A stretch of 32,858 nucleotides of DNA from positions 1-32,858 of the forward strand of contig JAGSGY010000062.1 of NCBI GenBank assembly GCA_023954855.1, written 5' to 3'. Within the stretch, counting starts at the first letter, position 1. Every line of letters begins with the position of its first letter. The notes below the pieces were generated by a model. The model made no database searches. It worked only from the letters and a program-made list of their open reading frames with translations, and had not been told where the DNA came from. The position numbers and the translations under genes were made by a program. The DNA is from Pseudomonadota bacterium. GTDB taxonomy: Bacteria; Myxococcota_A; UBA796; GCA-2862545. This document shows positions 16,880 to 25,556 of this stretch, piece after piece.

Positions 16880-17842
16880 GTGTTCGAACTGCAGATCCAC
16901 AAGGACGGCGCTGTCGTCCACCGCCACTCCATTGGCCCACAGCCGAGTCACATCGGCAGGGCTCGGACCAACGACCTTGTGCTCGCCAGCCCACGGGTCT
17001 CTTCCCAGCACCTCATCGTGTGGACAGACGCCGACACGGTGTGGTTCGAGGACGTGGGAAGCCGCAACGGCACGACCCTCAACGGGGACACGCTCACCGG
17101 CCGAAAAGCGGCGACCACCGGTGCAGTGCTCGTGCTCGGCGATGCCGTCGAGCTCCACTTGGTGGGCACCGCCCCAGCCCATGACGATGCCCTCCCGTCT
17201 CTCTTCGTCGAAGACACCGCCAGCGGCGTGCAGATCGCCGTTCGTGCGCAGCGCGCCCACTTCGGCTCCGGCATCGATGCGGACATTCGCCTACAGGAAG
17301 GGCCGGCCCGGGCCGCCACCCTCATCGTTCACAGCCACGAAGTCTGGCTCGGCACCGACGAGGGAGAGCGCGAGCTGGTCATCGGAGAGCCCTTCGACGT
17401 CTGCGGCCGCGTCTACGTGCTTCGGGCAGACACGGGGGCCGCAACAAAGACCGAGGCCCTGGACGAGGCCCGCTACCCCTACGACCTCGCGGTGAGCCTC
17501 GAAGGTGCGAGTGGGCCGTCGGCCACGCTCACCCACCGCCGCACCCGTGCGGTTCACGTCGTCCGCTCCGAGGTCCGTGTGACCCTGCTCTACGTGCTCG
17601 CCCGGACGCTTGCCGCGCACGTTGACGAGGGTGCTGCGGCCGAAGTCCGAGGCTGGATACACGACGACGATGTGGCCAGCGGTCTGTGGGGACGCGAGCG
17701 GTTCAAGCTCGAGCCGAACAACCTGCACGTGCTCGTCCACCGTCTCCGCAAAGAAGTCGAAGCGGCTGGCTTCGACCCGTGGTTCATCGAGAAAAAGCGC
17801 CGCCACCTGCGACTCAGGTTGGACGGCGCTGTGGTGGAGTAG
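16880..17842 (+). CDS. FHA-domain protein with C-terminal winged-helix DNA-binding domain
   Basis: The 320-residue protein starts at a GTG with GGAG 5 bases upstream. Residues 1-98 are an FHA domain with the phosphothreonine-binding residues G26-R27, S42, H44 and the SRNGT loop (61-65). Residues about 108-183 look like a second, degenerate FHA fold (HFGSGIDADIRL, then ELVIGEPFDVCGRVYVL) that lacks the SRNGT loop. Residues about 222-316 resemble an OmpR-type winged helix: RSEVRVTLLYVLARTL, an LWGRE turn, then NNLHVLVHRLRKEVEAAGF as recognition helix and a C-terminal hairpin. This suggests a transcription factor switched by binding a phosphorylated partner. The immediately upstream kinase is the obvious candidate. 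Known comparison: EmbR of mycobacteria (winged helix, BTAD, FHA) is controlled by PknH; here the order is reversed and the BTAD is absent. Confidence 0.87.
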   Translation: MFELQIHKDGAVVHRHSIGPQPSHIGRARTNDLVLASPRVSSQHLIVWTDADTVWFEDVGSRNGTTLNGDTLTGRKAATTGAVLVLGDAVELHLVGTAPAHDDALPSLFVEDTASGVQIAVRAQRAHFGSGIDADIRLQEGPARAATLIVHSHEVWLGTDEGERELVIGEPFDVCGRVYVLRADTGAATKTEALDEARYPYDLAVSLEGASGPSATLTHRRTRAVHVVRSEVRVTLLYVLARTLAAHVDEGAAAEVRGWIHDDDVASGLWGRERFKLEPNNLHVLVHRLRKEVEAAGFDPWFIEKKRRHLRLRLDGAVVE

Positions 17843-17917
17843 GCCTAGACGCCACGCGTGGCAGAGCAGCCCGCAGGGCCACCTGGCAGGGCCGCGACCC
17901 CGCGTGGCGCCCGGCAA
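17843..17917. terminator. GC-rich inverted repeats between convergent genes
   Basis: A perfect palindrome GCCACGCGTGGC lies at 17851-17862. CGCCACGCG (17850-17858) can also pair with CGCGTGGCG (17901-17909). The position between two convergent genes suits a bidirectional terminator, but no T-run follows, so this is a candidate only. Confidence 0.3.
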
Positions 17918-18943
17918 TCACTTCAGGCTGCCGACCTTGGCGGTGCCGTAGCGGCTCGAGAGCGGCGAGAACACAGGGAACTCCATGCCCATGCGGACCA
18001 TCGGCCCGAGACCCGGCTCGATGCCAAGGCCGAGGTGAAACGGCGTGTCCATGCGGCCGAGCCCAGCCGACCGGTTCAGGCGCAGCTCACCGCCCCAGTG
18101 GCGGAAGTTGCTGAAGTTCTCGGACTCCGAGTTCTGCGGCGTGTACAGGACGACGAGCTCGAGGCCATGCTGCCCCCGGATCATTCGGCGCTCACCGTGG
18201 TGTTCCTGAATCTCGCGCCAGGTCGTGAGGAAGGAAACACCACCCGCGAAGGCCAAGTATCCCGGCGCGACCTTGTCATCTGCGAGGTCGGGACCTCGTC
18301 CCACGAGACTGCGCAGCCCGCCGTAGACGATCAGGTTGCGCTGGGCGGTAACGGTGGTGTCGATGTACTTGTAGGTGGTCGTGGTCGTGCGCATGTCCGA
18401 GCTCGAGCTCTGCGAGAGATTGAACTTCGCATCCCGCTGCTTGTGCCCGCGGATCAGGCTGAAGCCCACGTTGCCGTAGAGCTGGCCGAAGGTGCGGGGG
18501 CCGTTGTCGCGGAGGGTGACCCCGAGCGCGGCTCCAGAGTCGATGTAGAGGCCCGACGCGGCCACGAGCTGGTAGCGGGGCCCGAAGGCCGCAAGCGTAT
18601 GGCTGCTGGTGACGTCCAGCGCCAGGCCGAGCATGTCCCAGTCCTTGCGCTTGAACCTCCCCGGCGCTGCGGACTCACCGGCGTCACTTGGCGTGGCGGC
18701 CGAAGTGGGCTCCACCGCTGGCTCGATTGGGGCGGGCTCGGCGGGGGGCTCCGCTACGGCCTCCGTCGGCGAGGCCTCGGTCGGCGAGGGGGCCGGCGCG
18801 ACCCCATCCTCTTCGGGCTCCTCTGGCGTGGTGGCCTCGACCGGGGGCACTTCGGCACCCGAAGCCTCCGGATCTGGCGCGTCCTGGGCAAGAGCAGGTG
18901 CAGTGAGTGAGAGGGCGAGAACGGCTGAAACGAAACGGACCAT
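17918..18943 (-). CDS. Putative outer-membrane beta-barrel protein with Pro/Glu/Ala-rich linker
   Basis: The product is 341 residues from the ATG at 18941-18943, which has GGAGG 5 bases upstream; an earlier in-frame start would only add eight residues. It begins with a signal peptide (MVRFVSAVLALSLTAPALAQ) followed by about 75 residues rich in Pro, Glu and Ala (PTEASPTEAVAEPPAEPAP), probably an extended linker in the periplasm or cell wall. From about residue 95 alternating polar/hydrophobic strands (DMLGLALDVTSSHTLAAFGPRYQL, GLYIDSGAALGVTL, GQLYGNVGFSLI) suggest a barrel of roughly ten strands. I recognise no named family. It lies downstream of the Lnb-like gene on the same strand, separated by 98 bp containing an inverted repeat. 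Confidence 0.75.
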   Translation of the reverse strand: MVRFVSAVLALSLTAPALAQDAPDPEASGAEVPPVEATTPEEPEEDGVAPAPSPTEASPTEAVAEPPAEPAPIEPAVEPTSAATPSDAGESAAPGRFKRKDWDMLGLALDVTSSHTLAAFGPRYQLVAASGLYIDSGAALGVTLRDNGPRTFGQLYGNVGFSLIRGHKQRDAKFNLSQSSSSDMRTTTTTYKYIDTTVTAQRNLIVYGGLRSLVGRGPDLADDKVAPGYLAFAGGVSFLTTWREIQEHHGERRMIRGQHGLELVVLYTPQNSESENFSNFRHWGGELRLNRSAGLGRMDTPFHLGLGIEPGLGPMVRMGMEFPVFSPLSSRYGTAKVGSLK

Positions 18944-18996
18944 GAGGACCTCCAGGTGGCTGTTCACAACCTAGGAATCCCCCGCCCTGAAAGACT

Positions 18997-19037
18997 TTCT
19001 GGTCTCTTTCTGAGTCCCCTCGATCCGCAGACCAGAA
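18997..19037. promoter_or_regulatory. 9-bp inverted repeat between Lnb-like and barrel genes
   Basis: TTCTGGTCT (18997-19005) and AGACCAGAA (19029-19037) form a perfect 9-bp inverted repeat with a 23-nt loop, located just after the Lnb-like stop and before the barrel gene. It could be a weak hairpin or a spaced operator. There is no T-run typical of an intrinsic terminator. Confidence 0.35.
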
Positions 19038-19041
19038 CGAC

Positions 19042-19884
19042 CTAGGGGCGAGCCGGAGCTGGAAGGTCCGCGCGAATCTGCACCGAGAAGTCCTCGGCCC
19101 CGTCATGCGCCAAGACCCTGTCGTTCACCCGGTAGCTGTCGCGCAGGTCGTCGAGCCCGACCGTGGTGTCGAGCAGTCCGAGTTCCCAGGCCAACTCGTC
19201 GGAGTAGCCGGGAAACAGCACCTTGCGGCTGAACGGAACCGTCTTTGGCGCGATGGTGTTGACGTGGTCGACCAGAACCGTCGTGCAGTTCCGGCTGAAC
19301 GTATTGTAGAAGCGGGGCTCTTCGCGCAGCCGGTTGGCGCTCTCGAGCATGTCCACGAGCATGGTGCGCGCATCGTCCCGGGACGCGACCATCGGGTAGA
19401 GAAACACGTCGTCCTCGCGGTGCTTGGCCCGCAGCCCGATCAGGTCGCGCTCGTCCCCCACCACGTACATCAGCTCGAAGTTGTTCAGCATCCCGGTGAG
19501 GACCCCGAACTCCTCCCCGACTTCCTTTCGAATCTCGACCGAGATGGCCAAGGCCCGCCCGTCCTCGAAGGTGAAGCTCACGAAGGTGTGTGCCGCTCCG
19601 CCAAAGTCAGAGAAGGGCTCGACGATGAACCAGGCGCGCTCGAGGGCGTTGAGGTCGTAGCTGCGCTGGTCGTACGCCACGTCAAAGTCGTCGACGTCCC
19701 GGTACGTGAAGTTCCGAATGCCCGAGACGTACACGAAGTCGCCCTCGAAGTGCGCCACGGGAAGCACCGCCTGGTCTGCGTTCCACTCGCGGTCGTTCGA
19801 GGGGCGCTTCAGCCCGACGAACAGCGAAAGGGCCAGTGCGAGCGCCACGAACAGCCCCGCCCCTGCAGCCAAAATGCGCTTCAC
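19042..19884 (-). CDS. DUF4105 (Lnb N-terminal-like) membrane-anchored periplasmic protein
   Basis: I chose the GTG at 19882-19884, which has GGGAGG 3 bases upstream (280 residues); a TTG at 19902 would add six. An N-terminal membrane segment (AAGAGLFVALALALSLFVGL) anchors a periplasmic domain. The pattern GGAAHTFVSFTFEDGRALAISVEIRKEVGEEFG, with a later SRNCTTVLVDHVN, is that of Pfam DUF4105, the domain found in Lnb, the lipoprotein intramolecular transacylase of some Firmicutes. The His of GGAAH and the Cys of RNCTT are the likely thiol-enzyme pair. In Gram-negative bacteria the role of this family is not settled; an acyl-transfer or thiol-hydrolase activity in the envelope is an inference. 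It follows the giant repeat protein gene at a 30-bp distance on the same strand. Confidence 0.82.
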   Translation of the reverse strand: MKRILAAGAGLFVALALALSLFVGLKRPSNDREWNADQAVLPVAHFEGDFVYVSGIRNFTYRDVDDFDVAYDQRSYDLNALERAWFIVEPFSDFGGAAHTFVSFTFEDGRALAISVEIRKEVGEEFGVLTGMLNNFELMYVVGDERDLIGLRAKHREDDVFLYPMVASRDDARTMLVDMLESANRLREEPRFYNTFSRNCTTVLVDHVNTIAPKTVPFSRKVLFPGYSDELAWELGLLDTTVGLDDLRDSYRVNDRVLAHDGAEDFSVQIRADLPAPARP

Positions 19885-19914
19885 CGACCTCCCAGAACCC
19901 AAAACAAACTCCGT

Positions 19915-22900
19915 CTACGCGCCGTAGCGCCGCCGCCGCACGAACAGCGGCAGCAGCACAAGACCGAGCCCGGCCGTTCCCTGAACGCTTCGACAGCCGC
20001 AGTCTTCGGGGTCTAGACCGGTGTCTGCGGTATCGGCCGTGTCGACGAGGTCGCTACCGCAGTAGTTGTCGTCGTTGTCGGGATCGATGAAGTCCGGCAG
20101 GCCATCGCAGTCGACGTCGGTGTCGAGCTCGGATGCATCGTCGACGCCGTCGCCGTCTGCGTCGAGGTCGAGGTGGTTGGGCTCGCCGTCCCCATCGATG
20201 TCAAACGACCCCTCGACGATGGTGGGAATGCCATCGTTGTCGTCGTCGGCGTCGTAGAAGTCGACGAGCGCGTCACCGTCGGTGTTCACCGGCTCGAAGA
20301 GCTCCGCCTGGTCGCAGTGCACCGTCGCGGTGTACGCATCCCAGTCGAGCTCGTGTCCGTACTCGACACCGTCGGGCACGCGGTCGAAGTCGCTGTCGCG
20401 AAGCTGCGGGTCCGAGCCGAGGGCTTCTTCGACGGCGGTCGGCAGGCCATCGCCATCGGGGTCACCGCACGGGCCATCGTGGTGAAGCGGGTCGAGGTAG
20501 TCGACGAGGCCGTCCCAGTCCGTGTCATCGGTGTGGGGGTCTCCGTCGCCGTTGTAGTCCTCGTCGGCGGTGTGAATGCCGTCGCCATCGTCGTCGGTGT
20601 CGTGGTGGTTCGGCCGCGTGTCCCCGTCTTGGTCCGGCAGCATGGGCGGGGCCGGGAGCGGCGGAAGCGGCGGGCAACCGACGCCCACGCAGCGGTTCTG
20701 CGCGTCCGCGACCGAGATCTCGTCAATCGTCAGCGCGGTGTCGTTGTCGTCATCGGTGTCGCAGACATCCATGATGCCGTCGTTGTCGCTGTCGCGGAGC
20801 GCACCGAGCTGACCGAACTCCGCACCGTCGTGGATGCCGTCAAAGTCGCTGTCAGGCGTGCCCTCACCCAGGCACTCGAACCCGGGACAGGCCAGGCCGG
20901 CGCCCAGCTCGACGCGGTCTCCTGAGATGGGGTTCCACTCGGCGGCACAGGGTCGCTCATGCCGGTTGAGGATGCCATCCCCATCGCGGTCCGCGTCGGG
21001 TCCGTCGAGGGTGTCGCAGTCGGCGTAGTCGGGCTGGAAGTCGTTGTCGCTGTCGGTCAGCCCCTCGTCACGATCGAGAAGGCCATCGCCATCGGTGTCG
21101 ACATCGACGTAAGGCGGGCGACCATCATCAGGGCCCTGGCACTCCACGAACCAGTCGCCCTCGGTGAAGGTCGGAATGCCGTCGCCGTCGTCATCTTCGT
21201 CGAGTGGGTCGGGAATGAGGTCGAGGTCGGTGTCGCGTGGGGGTCCGTTCAGGTTCAAGCCCCACTCGACGACGTCGGGAATCGAGTCGAAGTCCGCATC
21301 GGTCGTGTACTGCGTGCCCACCGGGTACTCCCAGAGGGTCGGCACGCCATCGCCGTCGTCGTCGGGGTCGAGGTAGTCCGGAGTGTTGTCGTTGTCGGTG
21401 TCATCGTCGAAGAGTGCGTCTCCGTCGCGGTCTTCGTCGGCGGTGGGAATGCCGTCGCCGTCGTCATCGGGGTCGAGGTAGTCGGGGATCTGGTCGCGGT
21501 CGCTGTCCTCGTCGTCGGGTCCGGCGCCGGTGTAGACCTCGTTGGCCGTTGCGATGCCATCGCCGTCGTCGTCGGCGTCGAGCACGTCGGGAATGGTGTC
21601 GTTGTCGCTGTCGCCGCGGGTGAACTCAATCACATCGCCGATGCCGTCACCATCGGAGTCGTCGCTGCAGCCGTCGGTTCCCAGGTTGAACTCGTCGATC
21701 CAGTTGACGCCGTCGCCATCGAGGTCGCCGAGCGGGCCGTCGTCAATGGGATTGCAGTTGTCATCAACGCCGTTGCAGGGAAGATCGACCTGCCCCGGGT
21801 AGATCTCTTCGTCGGCGTCGTTGCAGTCGGTGTTGTCGGCCACGAAGCCAGGCGGCTGCACGCACGCGCGACGCATGCCGTTCGGGTCGCCGAATTCGTC
21901 CAGATCGACATCCGGATACCAGGGGTCGCCACCCGGGTCGATGTTCTGCACCGTGTCGTCGCAGTCCTGGCTGTTGCGAACCCAGGTTCCCGGAAGGGTG
22001 GGAATCAGACAGCTGCGCTCTTCGGTCCCAAAGTCGCCCCAGCCATCACCATCGGCGTCTAGGTACCAAGGGGTCTCAGGATTCAGGTCCGGATCGGAGT
22101 CGTTGCAGTCGTCGTTGTTGAGCGACCAGCCACGTCCCGGCGCTTCACAGCTTGCGGTCGCGAGCCCAGCGCCAGCACCATCACCGTCGTTGTCCGCGTA
22201 CCAGGAGGCCCCGGGAAACTTCAGCGGGTCGTTGTCGTCGCAGTCACCATCCCGTGGGACGAAATCCGCCCCGGGTGCGTCACAGGCGGGCGTCGAGCTT
22301 CCGGCTCCATAGGTGTCACCGTCGTTGTCAAACCACCACGGGGTCTGCCCAATTGCGCCAGGATCGACATCATCCGCGGCCCCGTTGCAGTCTTCGTCCA
22401 CATCGAGTGCATCACACAGCTCCGTGGCGTTCGGATGCACCGTGGTGTCGGTGGGCGCACAGTCGGCGATGGCGGTAGGCGCGACAAAGCCTGGAGGCTG
22501 CGTACAGGCCTCGACAGCACCTGCAAGCACGCCGGTGCCGTCATTGTCAGTGTCGGGCCACCAGGTGCTCGGCCCGAGAATGTTTGCGTTGGTGTCGTCG
22601 CAGTCCCCGTCGACCGGTGACCACTTCGGCCCGGGATCGGTACAGGTGCCGAGCGCCTGCGCAGAGCCAAAGCCAAGGCCGTCTTCATCGTTGTCGGCGT
22701 AGAAGTCACTGAGCACGTCGCTGTCGGCATCATCGATGTCGTCGTCGCAGTCGTTGTCGATGCCGTCGCAGATCTCCTGCTCGGCCGGCGAGGCCAGCGC
22801 GTCGCCGTCGTTGCAGTCGGTGGCGTTGGTCACATCGCCGTAGCTCTCGACGCAGAGCAGGCCCGAGTCGTTCTCGTCGCCGTACCCGTCGCCGTCTGCA

Positions 22901-24033
22901 TCGGCGTAGTAGGTCTCGCCGTCGCAGTAAGTGATGAGGTGGGTGCCCGCGCTATTGTCGATCCAGCTCGCGAACTCGAGCTTGGCCCAGTCCCCATTGC
23001 GCTCGGTGGACGAGATGCGCACGTCGTCGATGAGGCCGTCAAAGTACTCGCGGTCGCCACCGGGAATGCGGCCGACGTACCAGACTGAGGTCGTCTTGTT
23101 CGTGGTCGCCGCGCCGGTGACATCACCTTGCAGGACGCCATCGATGTACATGCGAAGCCGGCCCTCGGACTTGTCGCGCGTCATGAACGCGTGGTGCCAG
23201 TACCAGTTGTTCACCGCCGAGGTGCTCTCGATGACGTCGGTGCCGGGCCCACTGACGCGAAACGCCCACTTGCCGCTCGAGGTCACGTAGCCGTAGAAGA
23301 CGTCGTTCGAGCCACTGCGCTCGATGCCGAGGATGCCTGGGCAGTCCCAATAGTTGCTGCGCCCGGACTGGTCGGTGGCAAACCAGTAGCTGACCGTGGC
23401 CTCTTCAGACTCGCCGAGGACGGTGTTCGCGTCCCAAGCGCCGTCGCCCGTGCCGCCCCAGTAGTCGCCATTGCCGTCGAGCACACCGTAGAAGCCGCGC
23501 GTCCAGCCCTGGACGTAGGTATTGCCAGACGCGTTCTTGCTGCGACCTCGCCCGGTGCTGTCGGTCAGCGTCGAGGTCTCACCCACATGCCACACCGCCT
23601 CGAAGCTCGAGTCCCAGACCGACGAGCCATTGGTCGGCGTGCTCGCGTTGGAATTGCCGTAGTACATCCAGATGTCGACGGTGCTGTTGGGCGCAATCGA
23701 GGGGATCTTCACGTGAATCGAGGCGCGGTCCAAGGACGTGTTGAAGCGCTCGATCTCGTGGGGCAACAGCGTGCCGTTACTGTCGACGAAGCGAAGGTCC
23801 GAGCCGTCGTCGTTCATCAGATCGAAGTCGGCCCGCTGGTACTGGACGTCGGAGGAGACGTAGGCCAGGCGCACCATGACCGGGAAATCGGTGACGGTGC
23901 CCGAGAGCCCGCGACCGTTGCTGTCGATGGTGAGCTTCTGCCGATGCTGCCAATCCGGATTCCACCAGTCGGACTGGGGAGCGGCATGAGCAGACGAACC
24001 GACCACCATGAGGAGTAGAAGTGCGGACCGCAT
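19915..24033 (-). CDS. Giant secreted DUF2341/LamG/MopE/thrombospondin-type-3 repeat protein with MYXO-CTERM-like tail
   Basis: The product is 1372 residues from the ATG at 24031-24033, with GAGG about 8 bases upstream. It begins with a signal peptide ([17 protein letters not shown]). A DUF2341-type domain spans about 20-135 ([22 protein letters not shown]). A LamG/concanavalin-like sheet domain spans about 145-346, ending LIDDVRISS. MopE-type metal-binding repeats follow (DCDD or DCND...[10 protein letters not shown], about 370-810), then thrombospondin-type-3 repeats ([15 protein letters not shown], about 810-1335). The C-terminus is CGC, a hydrophobic stretch [13 protein letters not shown], then VRRRRYGA, matching the Cys-helix-Arg layout of MYXO-CTERM sorting signals. 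The protein should be exported, calcium-rich and attached to the outer surface. A role in adhesion or surface structure is inferred. Its repeats resemble those of the protein at 1-2550, but the domain order differs. Confidence 0.9.
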   Translation of the reverse strand: MRSALLLLMVVGSSAHAAPQSDWWNPDWQHRQKLTIDSNGRGLSGTVTDFPVMVRLAYVSSDVQYQRADFDLMNDDGSDLRFVDSNGTLLPHEIERFNTSLDRASIHVKIPSIAPNSTVDIWMYYGNSNASTPTNGSSVWDSSFEAVWHVGETSTLTDSTGRGRSKNASGNTYVQGWTRGFYGVLDGNGDYWGGTGDGAWDANTVLGESEEATVSYWFATDQSGRSNYWDCPGILGIERSGSNDVFYGYVTSSGKWAFRVSGPGTDVIESTSAVNNWYWHHAFMTRDKSEGRLRMYIDGVLQGDVTGAATTNKTTSVWYVGRIPGGDREYFDGLIDDVRISSTERNGDWAKLEFASWIDNSAGTHLITYCDGETYYADADGDGYGDENDSGLLCVESYGDVTNATDCNDGDALASPAEQEICDGIDNDCDDDIDDADSDVLSDFYADNDEDGLGFGSAQALGTCTDPGPKWSPVDGDCDDTNANILGPSTWWPDTDNDGTGVLAGAVEACTQPPGFVAPTAIADCAPTDTTVHPNATELCDALDVDEDCNGAADDVDPGAIGQTPWWFDNDGDTYGAGSSTPACDAPGADFVPRDGDCDDNDPLKFPGASWYADNDGDGAGAGLATASCEAPGRGWSLNNDDCNDSDPDLNPETPWYLDADGDGWGDFGTEERSCLIPTLPGTWVRNSQDCDDTVQNIDPGGDPWYPDVDLDEFGDPNGMRRACVQPPGFVADNTDCNDADEEIYPGQVDLPCNGVDDNCNPIDDGPLGDLDGDGVNWIDEFNLGTDGCSDDSDGDGIGDVIEFTRGDSDNDTIPDVLDADDDGDGIATANEVYTGAGPDDEDSDRDQIPDYLDPDDDGDGIPTADEDRDGDALFDDDTDNDNTPDYLDPDDDGDGVPTLWEYPVGTQYTTDADFDSIPDVVEWGLNLNGPPRDTDLDLIPDPLDEDDDGDGIPTFTEGDWFVECQGPDDGRPPYVDVDTDGDGLLDRDEGLTDSDNDFQPDYADCDTLDGPDADRDGDGILNRHERPCAAEWNPISGDRVELGAGLACPGFECLGEGTPDSDFDGIHDGAEFGQLGALRDSDNDGIMDVCDTDDDNDTALTIDEISVADAQNRCVGVGCPPLPPLPAPPMLPDQDGDTRPNHHDTDDDGDGIHTADEDYNGDGDPHTDDTDWDGLVDYLDPLHHDGPCGDPDGDGLPTAVEEALGSDPQLRDSDFDRVPDGVEYGHELDWDAYTATVHCDQAELFEPVNTDGDALVDFYDADDDNDGIPTIVEGSFDIDGDGEPNHLDLDADGDGVDDASELDTDVDCDGLPDFIDPDNDDNYCGSDLVDTADTADTGLDPEDCGCRSVQGTAGLGLVLLPLFVRRRRYGA

Positions 24034-24113
24034 TTTTGGTGCCTCTGTTCCTATAGTATAGCGACGAGCCCGGGCACCTACCCCCGAAAGCGAAGCCAAG
24101 GCGGCGAATCCAC
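24034..24113. promoter_or_regulatory. Divergent promoter region with TATACT -10 candidate
   Basis: In this 80-bp gap, CTATAGTATA (24051-24060) is a rare AT-rich element. Read on the minus strand it gives TATACT at 24055-24060, a good -10 box for the giant repeat gene, with transcription predicted to start about 15 bases before its ATG. No clear -35 box is visible at the correct distance. Confidence 0.45.
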
Positions 24114-24701
24114 ATGCACCTGACGGATGAACAGAGCCTGCACGCGGTCACCGTGCACGAGCAGGGCTTCGGCGCCCAGGTGATTCGCAAGTCGGAATAC
24201 GAGGATGTTCGCTTCGAGCGGTGCCAGTTCGAGGCCGTGCGCTTCGTCGATACGCGCTTTACTTCCTGCACCTTCGTCGACTGCCAGTTCACCGACCTCA
24301 CCCTCGCGGGTAGCACCATGAACGGCGTACGCTTCGAGCGGTGCCGCATGATGGGCGTCAACTTCGCCACCCTGCGACCGATGTTCCTCGACCTCGGCTT
24401 CAGTGAGTGTTTGCTGGACTACAGCGGCTTCGCCGGCATGCCTCTCTCCGGCATCTGCTTCTCGGATTGCCGGCTTCACGACGTGGACTTCGCCGGCACT
24501 CAGCTCGAGGGCGCCGACTTCTCGGGAAGCGACCTGCGCGACGCAAACTTCAACCGCGCCAACCTCGTTCGCACCGACCTTCGGCACACGTCGAACACCG
24601 CCTTCGACGCCACGCTCGTCACCCTCGGCGACACCAAGGTCGACCTCGACACCTTGGTCCGCGTCGGCGCTCGACTCGGGCTGAATACGGGCTTGGGCTA
24701 G
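24114..24701 (+). CDS. Pentapeptide-repeat protein
   Basis: The 195-residue protein consists largely of five-residue repeats of the A(D/N)LxX or xxFxx type: [31 protein letters not shown], then [27 protein letters not shown] (about 28-160). These wind into a right-handed four-sided beta-helix. Some members (Qnr, MfpA) mimic DNA and bind gyrase, but this one is shorter than Qnr and has no other diagnostic feature, so no function is assigned. The last 35 residues ([24 protein letters not shown]) form a non-repeat cap that may mediate dimerisation. No signal peptide is visible, so it is probably cytosolic. It is divergent from the giant repeat gene and 93 bp upstream of the START gene. Confidence 0.88.
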   Translation: MHLTDEQSLHAVTVHEQGFGAQVIRKSEYEDVRFERCQFEAVRFVDTRFTSCTFVDCQFTDLTLAGSTMNGVRFERCRMMGVNFATLRPMFLDLGFSECLLDYSGFAGMPLSGICFSDCRLHDVDFAGTQLEGADFSGSDLRDANFNRANLVRTDLRHTSNTAFDATLVTLGDTKVDLDTLVRVGARLGLNTGLG

Positions 24702-24761
24702 GTCGACCGAAGTTCTCGACCACCGGCCCACAGGTTGTGCTAGCTTTCGCGGACTGTTCTG

Positions 24762-24775
24762 ACCCAACCTTGGGT
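24762..24775. promoter_or_regulatory. Inverted repeat upstream of the START-domain gene
   Basis: ACCCAA-CC-TTGGGT is a perfect 6-bp inverted repeat 20 bp before the START gene's ATG. It is a candidate operator or an mRNA hairpin close to the ribosome site AGGAG (24785-24789). Confidence 0.4.
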
Positions 24776-24794
24776 TTGGAGCACAGGAGTATGC

Positions 24795-25556
24795 ATGCCC
24801 TTCCGTACCGCCAAGGCCCTGTTCCTCGCCGCCTCGATGCTCGTCGCCACTGCATCCCACGCCGGCGATCTGCCCTGGGAAGAGATCTACACCGAGGCCG
24901 AAGTCACGGTGTCGCGGGCCGAGGTGGACGGCACCAAGCTCTTTGCCTTCAAGGGCGAGACCATCATGGATGCGAGCCGAGGCCAGGTCTTGCACGTGCT
25001 TCTCGACAATGAGCACCGCGTCGAGTGGGTCGATCGGCTCTACACGAACTCCATCGTCGAGCGAAAGACGACCTTCGACTACGTGCTGTACCAGGCCTTC
25101 GACCTGCCCGCGATGTTCGCCAGCCGCGACTACGTCTACCACGGCGTCGTGACCGAAGACCCCACCAGTGGCGTCGTGACCCTGACCATGCAGTCGGTCG
25201 AGCACCCCGATGCCCCCGAGACCGTCGGCGTGCGCGCCGAGCTGCTCAACAGTCGCTACCTGCTCACTCCCGTCGAGGACGGGAACAAGACCCGCGTCGA
25301 GGTCGAGATCATCACCGACCCCAAGGGCATGATGCCGAGCTGGCTGGTCAACGTGATTCAGAAGTCCTGGCCCGTCGACACCCTGAACGCCCTACGCGGC
25401 GAGCTGTCCAAGCCCTACGCAGGCGTGCACCCCCTGCCGCTCGAAGGCGTGACCCCGAACGAGGACGAGCGCCGCATCGCGACCGATGAAGGCGAGCTCG
25501 ACACGGGCGATGCTGGCCCCACTCTCGCCGATGGCGTTGAGCCCGTCACCCAGTAG
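24795..25556 (+). CDS. Secreted START-domain lipid-binding protein
   Basis: The 253-residue precursor has a signal peptide (MPFRTAKALFLAASMLVATASHA). Residues about 25-215 show the START/SRPBCC pattern: PWEEIYTEAEVTVSRAEVDG, the amphipathic segment VLHVLLDNEHRVEWVDRL, SRDYVYHG, a strand ending LTMQSVEHPDAPE, and the C-terminal helix MMPSWLVNVIQKSWPVDTLNALR that caps the hydrophobic cavity. START domains bind a single sterol, phospholipid or other lipid; bacterial exported forms are known but poorly studied. ATG 24795 is preferred to ATG 24791 because only it opens this frame, and AGGAG is 5 bases upstream. The acidic tail (DEGELDTGDAGPTL) is probably disordered. The next gene begins at the base after its stop. 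It may carry lipid in the periplasm. Confidence 0.88.
   Translation: MPFRTAKALFLAASMLVATASHAGDLPWEEIYTEAEVTVSRAEVDGTKLFAFKGETIMDASRGQVLHVLLDNEHRVEWVDRLYTNSIVERKTTFDYVLYQAFDLPAMFASRDYVYHGVVTEDPTSGVVTLTMQSVEHPDAPETVGVRAELLNSRYLLTPVEDGNKTRVEVEIITDPKGMMPSWLVNVIQKSWPVDTLNALRGELSKPYAGVHPLPLEGVTPNEDERRIATDEGELDTGDAGPTLADGVEPVTQ

Noticed and set aside
17850-17909. Inverted repeats as a firm rho-independent terminator
   Set aside because: No T-run follows either arm, so it is listed only as a low-confidence candidate.
17858-18910. Plus-strand open frame opposite the Pro/Glu-linker barrel gene
   Set aside because: No signal peptide or domain. The minus-strand frame has a GGAGG, a signal peptide and a strand pattern.
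20959-22062. Long plus-strand open frame opposite the giant repeat gene
   Set aside because: It is the antisense of GAC/GAT-rich Asp repeats (GTC/ATC read as Val/Ile), giving a low-complexity Val-rich product with no motif. The minus-strand frame has a signal peptide and known domains.
24051-24060. TATAG-rich element as a plus-strand promoter of the pentapeptide gene
   Set aside because: The better -10 match (TATACT) reads on the minus strand with proper distance to the giant gene's ribosome site; use for the plus strand cannot be supported.
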